Under the pieces are notes generated by a model. That model ran no database searches. It had not been told where the DNA came from and saw only the letters and a program-made list of their open reading frames with translations. Positions 1 through 10,074 of a stretch of 28,456 bases of DNA are shown in pieces (position 1 is the first letter of the stretch; each line of letters begins with the position of its first letter). A program made the translations under genes and the position numbers. The DNA comes from Caulobacterales bacterium 32-69-10 (GTDB taxonomy: Bacteria > Pseudomonadota > Alphaproteobacteria > Caulobacterales > Caulobacteraceae): assembly GCA_002280485.1 (NCBI GenBank), contig NCED01000016.1, positions 1-28,456 on the forward strand, in the 5' to 3' direction.

Positions 1-228
1 AACGAATTCACCATCAGGCAGCTGGCCGAGCTGGCCATCGAGCTGACCGGGTCGCGCTCCAAGCTGATCTTCCAGCCGCTGCCGGCGGACGACCCCAAGC
101 AGCGCCAGCCCGACATCGCGCTGGCCCGCGAGACCCTCGGCTGGGAGCCGCAGATGCAGCTGCGCCAGGGCCTGTCGAAGACGATCGAGTACTTCGACCG
201 CCTGATGCGCGAGAAGATCGCCGTCTAG
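1..228 (+). CDS. UDP-glucuronate decarboxylase-type NAD-dependent epimerase, C-terminal part
   Basis: Frame 1 is open from the window edge to a TAG at 226-228 and gives the last 75 residues of a protein whose start lies outside. The visible part carries the C-terminal signature of extended short-chain dehydrogenase sugar-nucleotide enzymes of the UDP-glucuronate decarboxylase/UDP-glucose epimerase type: an [18 protein letters not shown] stretch, then [19 protein letters not shown], where the Arg and Asp residues are typical of substrate-binding loops, then a [13 protein letters not shown] helix. In this family the enzyme makes UDP-xylose or a related nucleotide sugar for surface glycans in the cytoplasm. 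The catalytic YxxxK and the NAD-binding GxxGxxG lie upstream and cannot be checked. The decarboxylase assignment is by similarity of this tail; another UDP-sugar epimerase is possible. Confidence 0.8.
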   Translation, partial: NEFTIRQLAELAIELTGSRSKLIFQPLPADDPKQRQPDIALARETLGWEPQMQLRQGLSKTIEYFDRLMREKIAV

Positions 229-420
229 GGGCCGGATACAAGGCCCCGCCGCGGCGTAACCTGTCGGCTCACGCGCCGAAGCCCACAAACATTACAAATT
301 GTGTCTGACGGGCCCGGTCACGAAAGCGCCAGCCTCGACGGTTCCTCTTGCGCAGAACCCGCGCGTGTCCAATATCTTGGGCACGCCCACGCGGGCGTTT
401 GAATTCGAGGATCTATCGCT
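229..420. other. Intergenic region with two short hairpins upstream of the Bax inhibitor-1 gene
   Basis: No gene is seen in these 192 bases. Directly after the upstream stop codon, ggggcc (228-233) can pair with ggcccc (242-247), but no T-run follows, so it is only a weak terminator candidate. Near the downstream gene, acgccc (383-388) pairs with gggcgt (393-398) around a 4-base loop and would sit in the 5' leader of the next gene. A GAGG at about 407-410 may be its ribosome binding site. No promoter element was recognised with confidence. Confidence 0.4.
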
Positions 421-1164
421 ATGAGCGACTTCAATCGCGGCTATGCGCGGCCGGTCCCGGCTTCCACCGACATGTCGGTGGACGCAGGGCTGCGCTCGTT
501 CATGCTCGGGGTCTACAACAAGGTCGGCCTGGGCCTGGTGCTGTCGGCCGCCATCGCCTACCTGACCGGCGGTCCGCTGGCCTCGCTGATGTTCCGCCTC
601 ACGGCCGACGGGCGCCTGGCGGGCTACACCCCGGTGGGCTACGCGGTCGTCTTCGCGCCCATCGTGCTCTTGCTGGTGGCCGGGTTCGCGCTTCGCAACC
701 CGACGCCTAAGAGCTCCGGCGCGCTGTACTGGACCATCGTCACCCTGATCGGCGCGTCCCTGGGCGTGGTGGTGCTGGCCTATACCGGCGCCTCGATCTT
801 CCAGACCTTCCTGATCACGGCGGCCGCTTTCGGCGGGCTCAGCTTGGTGGGCTACACCACCAAGAAGGACCTGACCGGCCTCGGCAGCTTCCTGATCATG
901 GGCGTGATCGGCCTGCTGATCGCCTCGGTGGTCAACATGTTCCTGCAAAACTCGGCGATGGCCTTCATCGTCAACGTGCTGGGCGTGCTGATCTTCTCGG
1001 GCCTGATCGCCTACGACACCCAGCGCCTGAAGATGACCTACTACCAGCTGGGCGGCGACCAGACGGCCATGGGCGTGGCGACCAACTACGGTGCGCTGAG
1101 CCTCTACATCAACTTCATCAACCTGTTCCAATTCCTGCTGGCCCTCTTCGGCAGCCGCCGCTAA
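421..1164 (+). CDS. Bax inhibitor-1/YccA family membrane protein
   Basis: This 247-residue protein belongs to the Bax inhibitor-1 (UPF0005/YccA/YbhL) family, inner-membrane proteins with about seven transmembrane helices. Eukaryotic members act as calcium-leak proteins and the bacterial relative YccA modulates FtsH proteolysis; the role here is not known. A soluble N-terminus of about 25 residues precedes hydrophobic segments at roughly 30-60, 75-95, 105-125, 130-150, 155-180, 185-205 and 225-245. The C-terminal part has the family's aspartate-bearing segment (LIAYDTQRLK) followed by the ALSLYINFINLFQFLL last helix. The ATG at 421 gives the usual family length. It is a single-gene unit, ending in a strong hairpin terminator 25 bases downstream. 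Confidence 0.93.
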   Translation: MSDFNRGYARPVPASTDMSVDAGLRSFMLGVYNKVGLGLVLSAAIAYLTGGPLASLMFRLTADGRLAGYTPVGYAVVFAPIVLLLVAGFALRNPTPKSSGALYWTIVTLIGASLGVVVLAYTGASIFQTFLITAAAFGGLSLVGYTTKKDLTGLGSFLIMGVIGLLIASVVNMFLQNSAMAFIVNVLGVLIFSGLIAYDTQRLKMTYYQLGGDQTAMGVATNYGALSLYINFINLFQFLLALFGSRR

Positions 1165-1189
1165 GGCCGCCCGAACAGCCCGAACACGA

Positions 1190-1220
1190 GGCCCCGGCGG
1201 GCGACCGCCGGGGCCTTTTT
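1190..1220 (+). terminator. Rho-independent terminator after the Bax inhibitor-1 gene
   Basis: A perfect 11-bp stem, ggccccggcgg (1190-1200) with ccgccggggcc (1205-1215), closes a 4-base gcga loop and is followed by five Ts (1216-1220). It sits 25 bases after the Bax inhibitor-1 stop and ends just before the convergent DUF2794 stop at 1235. Confidence 0.92.
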
Positions 1221-1234
1221 CGTGCGCAGTGGGA

Positions 1235-1585
1235 CTATTCCACCACCCTGAACTTGCGGGTGTCGAAAACCTTGAGCACCTGCTCCAGCTCGCGGCCGCG
1301 GCGTAAGGTTATCTGGCCCGCACCGATCACCGCCCAGGCGCCCTGGCGGTTGGCCAGGGCCGGGGTCTTCTCTATGCGGTAGAGGGGCTGTTCGGAGGCG
1401 CGGCGGTACACGGCGAACACCGCTCGGTCGGCCAGGCCCGATATGGCGTAGTCGCGCCACTCGCCGGCGGCGACCATGCGCCCGTAGAGACGGAGCAACA
1501 GGTCGAACTCGCGCCGCTCGAAAAACACGGTGGGGGTCGCCGGCGTGGGCGACGATCCGGGGACTGAAAACCCGTCGGAGCTCAT
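1235..1585 (-). CDS. DUF2794 domain-containing protein
   Basis: A 116-residue protein starting MSSDGFSVPG. It matches the DUF2794 family of small cytoplasmic proteins found almost only in alphaproteobacteria, whose function is unknown. The core runs from FFERREFDLLLRLYGRMVA through AISGLADRAVFAVYRRASE and LYRIEKTP to GAWAVIGAGQITLRRGRELE, and ends with a FDTRKFRVVE-like tail. The frame stays open 30 codons upstream to another ATG at 1675, but the Arg/Pro-rich extension looks like noise and the family usually begins near the 1585 start. The gene stands alone, convergent with the Bax inhibitor gene. No catalytic motif is visible. Confidence 0.85.
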   Translation of the reverse strand: MSSDGFSVPGSSPTPATPTVFFERREFDLLLRLYGRMVAAGEWRDYAISGLADRAVFAVYRRASEQPLYRIEKTPALANRQGAWAVIGAGQITLRRGRELEQVLKVFDTRKFRVVE

Positions 1586-1805
1586 CGGAGCCAGCTTAGG
1601 CCGGTTTGCCGCGGAAAATCGAGCCCCGGCCGGCGGATTGCGGACCTGATGCCAAGAGACACGAAATGGCCGCATTGGGGTCCCGAACGCGCCCTATCGC
1701 CAGTCGATAAGACACGGGTCGGCCGGTCGGGACTTGGTTCTGGATCCTGAACAGCCCCCCCAGCCCCCCGGATCAGGGTTCGGTCGGTCGACGCTTAAAA
1801 CTGCA

Positions 1806-1855
1806 GAAGCCCGCGCGGTCTCCCCCCTCTTCCGCGCGGGCTTCTTGCTGTTTCC
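1806..1855. terminator. Orphan terminator-like hairpin, possibly bidirectional
   Basis: gaagcccgcgcgg (1806-1818) pairs perfectly over 13 bp with ccgcgcgggcttc (1831-1843) around a 12-base pyrimidine-rich loop. On the plus strand a broken T-run (ttgctgttt) follows; on the minus strand the sequence continues ctgcagtttt. The minus-strand DUF1223 gene ends 95 bases away at 1938, so the hairpin may terminate it. On the plus strand no gene runs into it, since the Bax inhibitor gene already has its own terminator. Confidence 0.55.
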
Positions 1856-1905
1856 CGGCGCGTCCGGGGGATCTAAGCTCTCGCGAAATTCGACATGTCG
1901 CTTGG

Positions 1906-1929
1906 GTCCCCGGACACGCCGGGGATGAC
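1906..1929. repeat. Short intergenic palindrome, GTCCCCGG...CCGGGGATGAC type
   Basis: tccccgg (1907-1913) pairs with ccgggga (1919-1925) around a 5-base loop, flanked by gt and tgac. Read on the minus strand it translates to the VIPGVSGDP phrase often seen when dispersed intergenic palindromes of Caulobacter and related genomes are mistranslated at gene ends. It lies just after the DUF1223 stop. Copy number cannot be measured from this window. Confidence 0.6.
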
Positions 1930-1937
1930 AGTTGAAT

Positions 1938-2708
1938 TCAGCCGTCCTTGGCCGCGGCCAGGATGGGGCCGCCCTTGGCGCCTTGCACCAGCACCAGGGT
2001 GGTCAGGCCGGGCGCGACGGGCGCGGCGGCGGGATAGCTCCGCATGCGCCCGCTCCAGGGGCCTAGGCGGGTCAGTTCGCGCACCACGTTCACATGGGTC
2101 ACGGTCTTGCCGGCGTTTTCGCCCGTGCGCACCCGCACGTCGCGGCGGGCGGGGTCGTAGCGCACCAGCCAAACGTCCACACCCCCGCGCAGAGAGGTTC
2201 CGGACCCGACGGTGACGCGGCGGCCCTGGCGGCTGAAGCTGATGGCGGGGCCGCGCTGGCGCCGGGCGGCGTCGGCCTCGATAACCTCGTCGACGTCTTC
2301 GCGCTCGACCGCGGGGGCCTCGGTGCGGCCTGAGACCACCACCTCGGGAGTGTAGATCTCCTTCAGCATCAGGCGCGAGACATAGGCCCGCTGGCGCGAA
2401 GTGAACTCGGGCTTGGCGAAGGTGTCGGGCCAGCCGAGGTAGTCCCAGTAGTCGACGGGCCAAGTCAGGGCGACGATGCCGCGGCGCTGGGCGATCTCGG
2501 CCAGCATCTGGTTGGCCTGGGGGCAGGAGGCGCAGCCCTGGGCGGTGAACAGCTCCACCACCACCGGGCGCACGGGCGCACGCCGGCTGCGGCTTTGCGC
2601 GTCGGCGCCGGCGGGCGCGACGAGGAGAGCGCAGAGTCCGAGCCAGACCGCGACGACACGGGTCGCTGAACGCAAGGGTCTCAGGCCGCTTCCCCCGTCG
2701 AACACCAT
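1938..2708 (-). CDS. DUF1223 domain-containing secreted thioredoxin-fold protein
   Basis: A 256-residue protein with an N-terminal signal sequence: Arg near residue 17, a hydrophobic core at about 18-33, and a likely cleavage site after residues 35-37. The mature part opens with VVELFTAQGCASCPQANQML, in which Cys59 and Cys62 form a CxxC of the thioredoxin type at the start of a helix, then LTWPVDYWDYLGWPDTFAKP, the signature of the DUF1223 family. Members are predicted periplasmic or exported redox proteins; the partner is unknown. The start at 2708 is supported by GGAGG a few bases upstream. The gene has no close co-directional partner, and the short VIPGVSGDP-type palindrome lies just beyond its stop. 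Confidence 0.9.
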   Translation of the reverse strand: MVFDGGSGLRPLRSATRVVAVWLGLCALLVAPAGADAQSRSRRAPVRPVVVELFTAQGCASCPQANQMLAEIAQRRGIVALTWPVDYWDYLGWPDTFAKPEFTSRQRAYVSRLMLKEIYTPEVVVSGRTEAPAVEREDVDEVIEADAARRQRGPAISFSRQGRRVTVGSGTSLRGGVDVWLVRYDPARRDVRVRTGENAGKTVTHVNVVRELTRLGPWSGRMRSYPAAAPVAPGLTTLVLVQGAKGGPILAAAKDG

Positions 2709-2803
2709 CCCTCCACCATAGGCGCTGCCGCCCTGAGGGCGCTTCTCACCAATGCGTGAGGGGCGCGCGACCGAAAGCCGCCCGCCCCTCGCGTCTTTCC
2801 GGC

Positions 2804-5509
<2,706 letters not shown>

Positions 5510-5752
5510 GGATCAACTTCTCCCGTTCAGCGCCGCCCGCCAGACTTCCCCGATGGAAGCGGCCCCCTGGATCAGGGGCGGATTCGCGCACGATTTCGCC
5601 GGACACACAGCGTCCGGTCGCGTGCAGCGTAAGCCCCGCGCGGCGGTCAGGGTCATAAACCCGGGCGCGGGCGGCGTCCATGCGCCCTCTTCACTTCAGG
5701 GTTGTTCAGGGCCGCCGAGGGCCGAACCCGTGCTGGGACGCGCCGTCCGCCC
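5510..5752. promoter_or_regulatory. Divergent promoter region between acnA and ccmA
   Basis: These 243 bases separate two divergent starts, so they should contain promoters for both acnA (leftward) and the ccmAB-GNAT-cysS unit (rightward). I see no convincing -35/-10 pair, no terminator, and no recognisable Fnr or Fur palindrome. Open frames through it are shadow readings. Confidence 0.4.
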
Positions 5753-6376
5753 ATGAGCATCGCCCGTTTGACGATCAGCGGCCTGGCGGTGACCCGGGGC
5801 GAGCGCCGGCTGTTCCAAGGCTTCGACCTCGCCGTCGAGGCGGGACAGGCTGTGGCGCTCACCGGCGCCAACGGGGCGGGCAAGACCAGCCTGCTCCGCG
5901 CCGTGGCCGGATTGCTGCGGCCCGTCGCCGGCGAGGTGCGCTTCGACGGCCTGGCCGGGCCCCTCGAGGCCGAGGACGCCCGCGCGTCCGGGCTGCACCT
6001 GATGGGTCACCACGACGGGCTGAAATCGACCCGCACCGCCGGCGAGGAGCTGTCGTTCTGGACCGCCTGGAGCGGCGGCGACGCCGCCGGCGCGGCCCGG
6101 GCGATCGAGACGCTGGAGCTGGGATCGCTCCTCGGCCTGGAAGTGCGGCGGCTGTCGGCCGGCCAGAGGCGCCGCCTGGCCCTGGCGCGGCTGATATCGG
6201 CCCCGCGGCCGCTGTGGCTGCTCGACGAGCCCCTGGCCCCGCTGGACGCGGCGCGCCGCGCCCGGTTCGGCGAGCTGATGGCCGAGCACCTGGTGGGCGG
6301 CGGCCTGATCCTGGCGGCGGTGCACGATCCCCTGCCCGTTCCCACGCGCCAGGTGACGATCGGAGCGGCCTCGTGA
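5753..6376 (+). CDS. ccmA: Heme exporter ATP-binding protein CcmA
   Basis: A 207-residue ABC ATPase of the cytochrome c maturation system I. CcmA powers the CcmABCD complex that releases holo-CcmE for delivery of heme to apocytochromes in the periplasm. Walker A is GANGAGKT at about 38-45, the ABC signature LSAGQ at 134-138, and Walker B LWLLDEP at 154-160 followed by LAPLD. The short length and the [20 protein letters not shown] segment between Walker A and the signature are typical of CcmA. The ATG at 5753 matches the family N-terminus ([18 protein letters not shown]); an in-frame ATG at 5702 would add a poorly conserved Arg-rich extension. The stop overlaps the GTG of ccmB in a GTGA arrangement, implying translational coupling. 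Confidence 0.95.
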   Translation: MSIARLTISGLAVTRGERRLFQGFDLAVEAGQAVALTGANGAGKTSLLRAVAGLLRPVAGEVRFDGLAGPLEAEDARASGLHLMGHHDGLKSTRTAGEELSFWTAWSGGDAAGAARAIETLELGSLLGLEVRRLSAGQRRRLALARLISAPRPLWLLDEPLAPLDAARRARFGELMAEHLVGGGLILAAVHDPLPVPTRQVTIGAAS

Positions 6377-7038
6377 ACGCGATCGCCAGCCTGTTCCGCC
6401 GCGAGCTCGACCTGGCTTGGGGCCGGGGCGGCGGGCCGCTGTTCGCCTGCGCCTTCTATGTCGGGCTGGCGGTGATGCTGCCGCTGGCCTCCAGCCCCGA
6501 CCCCCGCGCCCTGTCGGCGGTGGCGACCGGGGCGGCCTTCGCGGCCCTGGCGCTGTCCAGCCTGCTGTCCCTCGAACGCCTGTTCGAGCGGGACTACGAG
6601 GACGGCGCCCTCGACCTGCTGGCCCTCGGCGGCCCGCCCCTGGAGGCGGTGGCCGCCGCCAAGTGCCTGGCCCAGTGGCTGGCGACCGGAGCGCCGCTGG
6701 CGGTGCTGTCGCCGATCATCGCCGTGGCGCTGGGAGCCTCGCCCGACCTGATGGTCCTGACCTTCTTCAGCGCGCTCGCCGCGGGCCTGGGGTTTTCCTT
6801 CGTCGGCGGGATGGGCGCGGCCCTGGCCCTCGGCGCCCGCCGCGGCGGGGTGCTGGTGGCGGTGATCGTGTTGCCCTTCTTCGTCCCGCCGGTGATCTTC
6901 GGCGCCGGCGCCCTCGACGCCTTCGCCTCCGGCCTCGACTGGGGGCCGGGCATGCTGTGGCTGGGCGCCTACTGCCTGGGCTCGGTGGCGATCTCGCCCT
7001 TCTTCATGGCCTTAGGCGTGCGCAATGCCCTCGATTGA
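6373..7038 (+). CDS. ccmB: Heme exporter protein CcmB
   Basis: This 221-residue integral membrane protein is the permease partner of CcmA in cytochrome c maturation system I. It begins with a GTG at 6373 that overlaps the ccmA stop, in the reading [19 protein letters not shown]. The [17 protein letters not shown] start followed by about six hydrophobic segments is characteristic of CcmB. The helices fall at roughly 30-45, 50-70, 100-125, 130-155, 160-185 and 195-215, with the loop [14 protein letters not shown] after the second. The frame is open far upstream, through ccmA, but that part is a shadow. Normally ccmC and ccmD follow; here a GNAT gene overlaps the 3' end by 14 bases instead. Confidence 0.93.
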   Translation: MNAIASLFRRELDLAWGRGGGPLFACAFYVGLAVMLPLASSPDPRALSAVATGAAFAALALSSLLSLERLFERDYEDGALDLLALGGPPLEAVAAAKCLAQWLATGAPLAVLSPIIAVALGASPDLMVLTFFSALAAGLGFSFVGGMGAALALGARRGGVLVAVIVLPFFVPPVIFGAGALDAFASGLDWGPGMLWLGAYCLGSVAISPFFMALGVRNALD

Positions 7039-7570
7039 CCTCGGACCGACCCTGGAGACCGAGCGCCTGATCCTGCGCCCGCCCGCGCCGGAGGATTTCG
7101 AGCCCTGGTGCGCCTTCTCCGGCGACCCGGAGGCCTCGCGCTTCCTGGGCGGCGTCCAGAGCGGTCCCGTGGTCTGGCGCAGCCTCCGCTACATGGCCGG
7201 TTGCTGGGCCCTCGACGGCTTTGGGATGTTCTCGGTGATCGAGAAGGCCACCGGCCGCTGGGTCGGCCGCCTGGGCCCGATCTTCCCCGAAGGCTGGCCG
7301 GGCGCGGAGGTCGGCTGGGGCCTGACCCGCGAGAGCTGGGGCAAGGGCTACGCCACCGAGGGCGCGGCCGTCTGCATGGACTGGGTCTTCGACGTGCTGG
7401 GATGGACCGACGTCATCCACACCATCGCCCCGGACAATCTGGCTTCGGCGGGTGTGGCGCGGCGCCTCGGCTCCACCAACCGCGGCCCGGGCAAGCTGCC
7501 CGACCCCTTCGCCGACCAGCCGGTCGACATCTGGGGCCAGACCCGCGAGCAGTGGCGGGCGCGCGGCTAG
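7025..7570 (+). CDS. GNAT family N-acetyltransferase (RimJ/RimL-like)
   Basis: A 181-residue acetyltransferase of the RimJ/RimL type, which uses acetyl-CoA to acetylate an amino group. It begins LETERLILRPPAPEDFEPW, the usual first strand of this subfamily. The acetyl-CoA pyrophosphate-binding loop is at about 99-116 in EVGWGLTRESWGKGYATE, and HTIAPDNLASAGVARRLG, in which the Asn commonly contacts CoA, lies near 137-155. The substrate cannot be told: ribosomal protein, small molecule or toxin are all possible. It overlaps the ccmB 3' end by 14 bases and is followed 17 bases later by cysS, so it is probably cotranscribed with both. There is no functional reason to link it to heme export. Confidence 0.88.
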   Translation: MPSIDLGPTLETERLILRPPAPEDFEPWCAFSGDPEASRFLGGVQSGPVVWRSLRYMAGCWALDGFGMFSVIEKATGRWVGRLGPIFPEGWPGAEVGWGLTRESWGKGYATEGAAVCMDWVFDVLGWTDVIHTIAPDNLASAGVARRLGSTNRGPGKLPDPFADQPVDIWGQTREQWRARG

Positions 7571-7587
7571 GAGGCTATGGGAGCGCC

Positions 7588-9006
7588 ATGACGCTCTATC
7601 TCCACGACACCTTCGCCCGCAAGAAGCGCCCGTTCGAGCCGCGCGACCCCGCCCGGGTGACGCTCTATGTCTGCGGACCGACGGTCTACAACTACGCCCA
7701 CATCGGCAACGCCCGCCCGGTGGTGGTGTTCGACGTGCTGTTCCGAATCCTGCGCGGCCTCTATGGCGCCGATGCGGTGACCTACGCCCGCAACGTCACC
7801 GACGTGGACGACAAGATCAGCCAGTCCGCTCACGAACAGGGCGTCCCGATCGCCACCATCACCGACCGGTTCGCCGCGATCTACCAGGCCGACATGGCGG
7901 CCCTGGGCGCCCTGCCGCCCACGATCGAGCCCCGCGCCACCGCCCACGTGGCCGAGATGGTCGACCAGATCGGCCGTCTGATCGCCACCGGCCACGCCTA
8001 TGCCGCGGAAGGCCACGTCCTCTTCGACACCACCACCTTCGAAGACTACGGCAAGCTGTCGGGCCGCAGCCTCGACGACATGATCGCCGGCGCCCGGGTC
8101 GAGGTCGCGCCCTATAAGAAGAACGCCGCCGACTTCGTGCTGTGGAAGCCGTCCAAGCCGGGCGAGCCGGTGTGGGAGAGCCCCTACGGCCCGGGGCGGC
8201 CCGGCTGGCACATCGAGTGCTCGGCCATGATCGAGAAGACCCTCGGCCTGCCCATCGACATCCATGGCGGCGGCCACGACCTGATCTTCCCGCACCACGA
8301 GAACGAGATCGCCCAGGGGCGCTGCGCCACCCATGGAGGCGAGTACGCCCGCTATTGGATGCACAACGGCTTCCTGACCATGGACGCCGACAAGATGTCC
8401 AAGAGCCTCGGCAACGTGAAGCTGGTCCACGACCTGATCAAGGAAGCGCCCGGCGAGGTGCTGCGCTGGGCCCTGCTGTCGGCCCACTATCGCGCGCCGC
8501 TGGACTGGACCGGGGCACTGATCGAGCAGTCCAAGGACAACCTCGACCGGCTGTACCGGGTGCTGGGCGACGCCGACCGCGAGCTGGCCGGCTATTCCGA
8601 TCCCGCGCTGCTGGCCGACGAGGTGGACGGCGCGCCGGGCGCCGACTTTGAGAAGGCGCTCTACAACGACCTCAACACGCCCGAGGCCATGGCCGAGCTG
8701 TTCAAGCTGGCCGACGAGCTGCGCCAGCGGCTGATCGCCAAGGACAAGCCGGGCGCCTTCGCGGCGCGGGCGACCCTGCGCGCCTCCGCCGCCGTGCTGG
8801 GCTTCCTGGAAGCCGAGCCCAACAGCTGGTTCCAGGGCGATGACGCCGACCTGAAATCCAAGGTCGAAGCCCTGCTCGAACAGCGCAAGGCCGCCCGCGC
8901 CGGCAAGGACTGGCCCGCCGCCGACCGCATCCGCGACGAGCTTACCGCCCTGAACGTCGAGGTGATGGACAGCGCGGTCGGCGCGACCTGGCGGTTCCGG
9001 GGGTGA
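7588..9006 (+). CDS. cysS: Cysteine--tRNA ligase
   Basis: A 472-residue class I aminoacyl-tRNA synthetase that charges tRNA-Cys. The HIGH motif appears as HIGN (38-41) inside [17 protein letters not shown], and KMSKS is at 269-273. The zinc ligands expected for cysteine selection are Cys29, Cys211, His236 and Glu240, all visible in [14 protein letters not shown] and FPHHENE. The C-terminal DALR-type helical domain ends with [19 protein letters not shown]. An AGGAGG at 7569-7574 lies 13 bases before the ATG at 7588, which is the first in-frame start matching the family N-terminus; the open frame extending back to 7108 is a shadow of the GNAT gene. Length is normal. Confidence 0.98.
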   Translation: MTLYLHDTFARKKRPFEPRDPARVTLYVCGPTVYNYAHIGNARPVVVFDVLFRILRGLYGADAVTYARNVTDVDDKISQSAHEQGVPIATITDRFAAIYQADMAALGALPPTIEPRATAHVAEMVDQIGRLIATGHAYAAEGHVLFDTTTFEDYGKLSGRSLDDMIAGARVEVAPYKKNAADFVLWKPSKPGEPVWESPYGPGRPGWHIECSAMIEKTLGLPIDIHGGGHDLIFPHHENEIAQGRCATHGGEYARYWMHNGFLTMDADKMSKSLGNVKLVHDLIKEAPGEVLRWALLSAHYRAPLDWTGALIEQSKDNLDRLYRVLGDADRELAGYSDPALLADEVDGAPGADFEKALYNDLNTPEAMAELFKLADELRQRLIAKDKPGAFAARATLRASAAVLGFLEAEPNSWFQGDDADLKSKVEALLEQRKAARAGKDWPAADRIRDELTALNVEVMDSAVGATWRFRG

Positions 9007-9013
9007 CCCCTTC

Positions 9014-9036
9014 CCTTCTCCCCCGAGGGGAGAAGG
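9014..9036. repeat. Perfect hairpin repeat CCTTCTCCCC-CGA-GGGGAGAAGG
   Basis: ccttctcccc (9014-9023) pairs perfectly over 10 bp with ggggagaagg (9027-9036) around a 3-base loop, starting eight bases after the cysS stop. No T-run follows, so it is unlikely to be a simple intrinsic terminator. CCTTCTCCC/GGGAGAAGG palindromes are frequent dispersed intergenic elements in alphaproteobacteria. It may act as an mRNA 3' stabiliser. Confidence 0.6.
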
Positions 9037-9082
9037 CCGCCAGGCACTAGCGATCCGCCGCCCGCATCCTTACTGTTGCAAC

Positions 9083-9616
9083 ATGGCCTATCGTGTTCAA
9101 TCCCGTGTCGGCGTGGCTGCGCCGGCGTCCGCCGTCTGGACGGCGATCAGCGACCTCGAGACCTGGGGCGAGTGGAACCCGCTGTTCCCCAAGGCCGAAG
9201 GACGCCTCTCCATCGGCGCCCTCGTCGAGTTGACCCGCGCCCTGGAGGGCAAGACCGAGCGGCAGGAGGTGCGCATCGTCGATTGGGTGCCCAGCGCCCA
9301 GATCGTCTGGTCGCGCTCCATCGCCCCCTTCGCCCGCAGCCTGGGCTATCTCGAGATCGAGGCCCTGTCCGAGCGCGGCTGCATCCTGGCCGCCGGCGAA
9401 ATCTATGAGGGGCGCCTGGGCGTCTTCATGGGCCAACGCCTGCGCCGACCCCTGCGCGACGCCCTGCAGGCCCTGTGCGAGGGGGCCAAGGCCCGCGCCG
9501 AGGCCAATTGGGACGGGACGCCCGACGAGCCGGTGCCGCCCCCGCTTCCGCCCCCGCCGCCCAAGAAGGTCGTGCCGAAGATGACGCTGTCTCTGCGCGG
9601 CGGTCAGAAGAAATGA
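9083..9616 (+). CDS. SRPBCC (START/Bet v1-like) domain protein with proline-rich tail
   Basis: A 177-residue protein whose first 145 residues resemble the polyketide-cyclase/SRPBCC superfamily. It shows VQSRVGVAAPASAVWTAISD at the N-terminus, the usual first strand and helices, then a WGEWNPLFPKAEG segment. The fold binds hydrophobic ligands in a cavity, but neither ligand nor activity can be inferred. The C-terminus is unusual: about residues 150-165 are almost all proline (VPPPLPPPPPKK), followed by a basic tail ending GGQKK, which suggests a flexible linker or an SH3-like or membrane contact. The stop overlaps the ATG of the next gene (ATGA), so the two are probably translationally coupled. 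Confidence 0.8.
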   Translation: MAYRVQSRVGVAAPASAVWTAISDLETWGEWNPLFPKAEGRLSIGALVELTRALEGKTERQEVRIVDWVPSAQIVWSRSIAPFARSLGYLEIEALSERGCILAAGEIYEGRLGVFMGQRLRRPLRDALQALCEGAKARAEANWDGTPDEPVPPPLPPPPPKKVVPKMTLSLRGGQKK

Positions 9617-10074
9617 TCGACGACCTCTACTCCGGCAAGATTCTCGCCCTCGTCGCCAACATGCCCCACGCGGGCCGGCTGGCCGCGCCCGAGGGCTCGT
9701 CGGAGAAGACCGCCAAGCTGTGCGGCAGCCGCATCACGGTCGACGTCGCCCTGGACGACGACGGGCGGGTCGCCCGCTTCGCCCAGGACGTCCAGGCCTG
9801 CGCCCTGGGCCAGGCCGCCGCGGCGGTGCTGGGCGCCAATGTGATCGGGGCGGATCTGGCCGAGATCGAGGCGGCTCGCGAGGGCCTGCGCGCCATGCTA
9901 AAGAGCGGCGGTCCGGCTCCTGTGGGCCGTTTCTCGGATCTGGTCGTGCTCGCGCCTGTGAAGGACTATCCTGCCCGCCACGCCTCCACCCTGCTCGCCT
10001 TCGAGGCGGCGGCCGAGGCTGTGCGCACCGCCCAGGCGGCCACGGAGCGAACTAGCCGCGCCGGCGCGGCTTGA
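9613..10074 (+). CDS. NifU/IscU-like iron-sulfur cluster scaffold protein
   Basis: A 153-residue protein of the NifU N-terminal (IscU/SufU) superfamily, the scaffold on which Fe-S clusters are built. The opening MIDDLYSGKILALVANMPHAGRL corresponds to the family's Y...NPRNxG region. Cys37 (KLCGSRITV) and Cys63 (QACALGQAAAAV) match two of the three IscU ligands. The third, in an HCS motif in IscU, is replaced by His123-Ala124-Ser125 in DYPARHASTLLAF. It may therefore be an Fe-S trafficking or divergent scaffold protein rather than a classical IscU. The ATG at 9613 overlaps the upstream stop. The gene ends 57 bases before yidD, with a hairpin between them. Confidence 0.82.
   Translation: MIDDLYSGKILALVANMPHAGRLAAPEGSSEKTAKLCGSRITVDVALDDDGRVARFAQDVQACALGQAAAAVLGANVIGADLAEIEAAREGLRAMLKSGGPAPVGRFSDLVVLAPVKDYPARHASTLLAFEAAAEAVRTAQAATERTSRAGAA

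Larger units (their letters stand above)
1586..1937. other. Gene-free stretch of about 350 bases
   Basis: No coding region with family resemblance is visible on either strand. The short open frames here are low-complexity Arg/Pro/Ser readings of GC-rich DNA. The region contains a long GC-rich hairpin at 1806-1843 and a short palindrome at 1906-1929, listed separately. I checked for a tRNA T-arm sequence (GTTCGA-type) and saw none. The part between about 1690 and 1800 could encode a small RNA ending at the hairpin, but that is inference only. Confidence 0.5.

Noticed and set aside
1873..2463. Minus-strand frame ending with VIPGVSGDP
   Set aside because: It overlaps the DUF1223 gene in another frame; its end is just the intergenic palindrome translated.
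5680..6372. N-terminal extension of the ccmB frame
   Set aside because: The upstream part is a second frame through ccmA, Arg/Ala/Pro-rich. CcmB homology begins at the GTG at 6373.
7108..7587. N-terminal extension of cysS
   Set aside because: It is a shadow of the GNAT gene. The conserved CysRS N-terminus and AGGAGG place the start at 7588.
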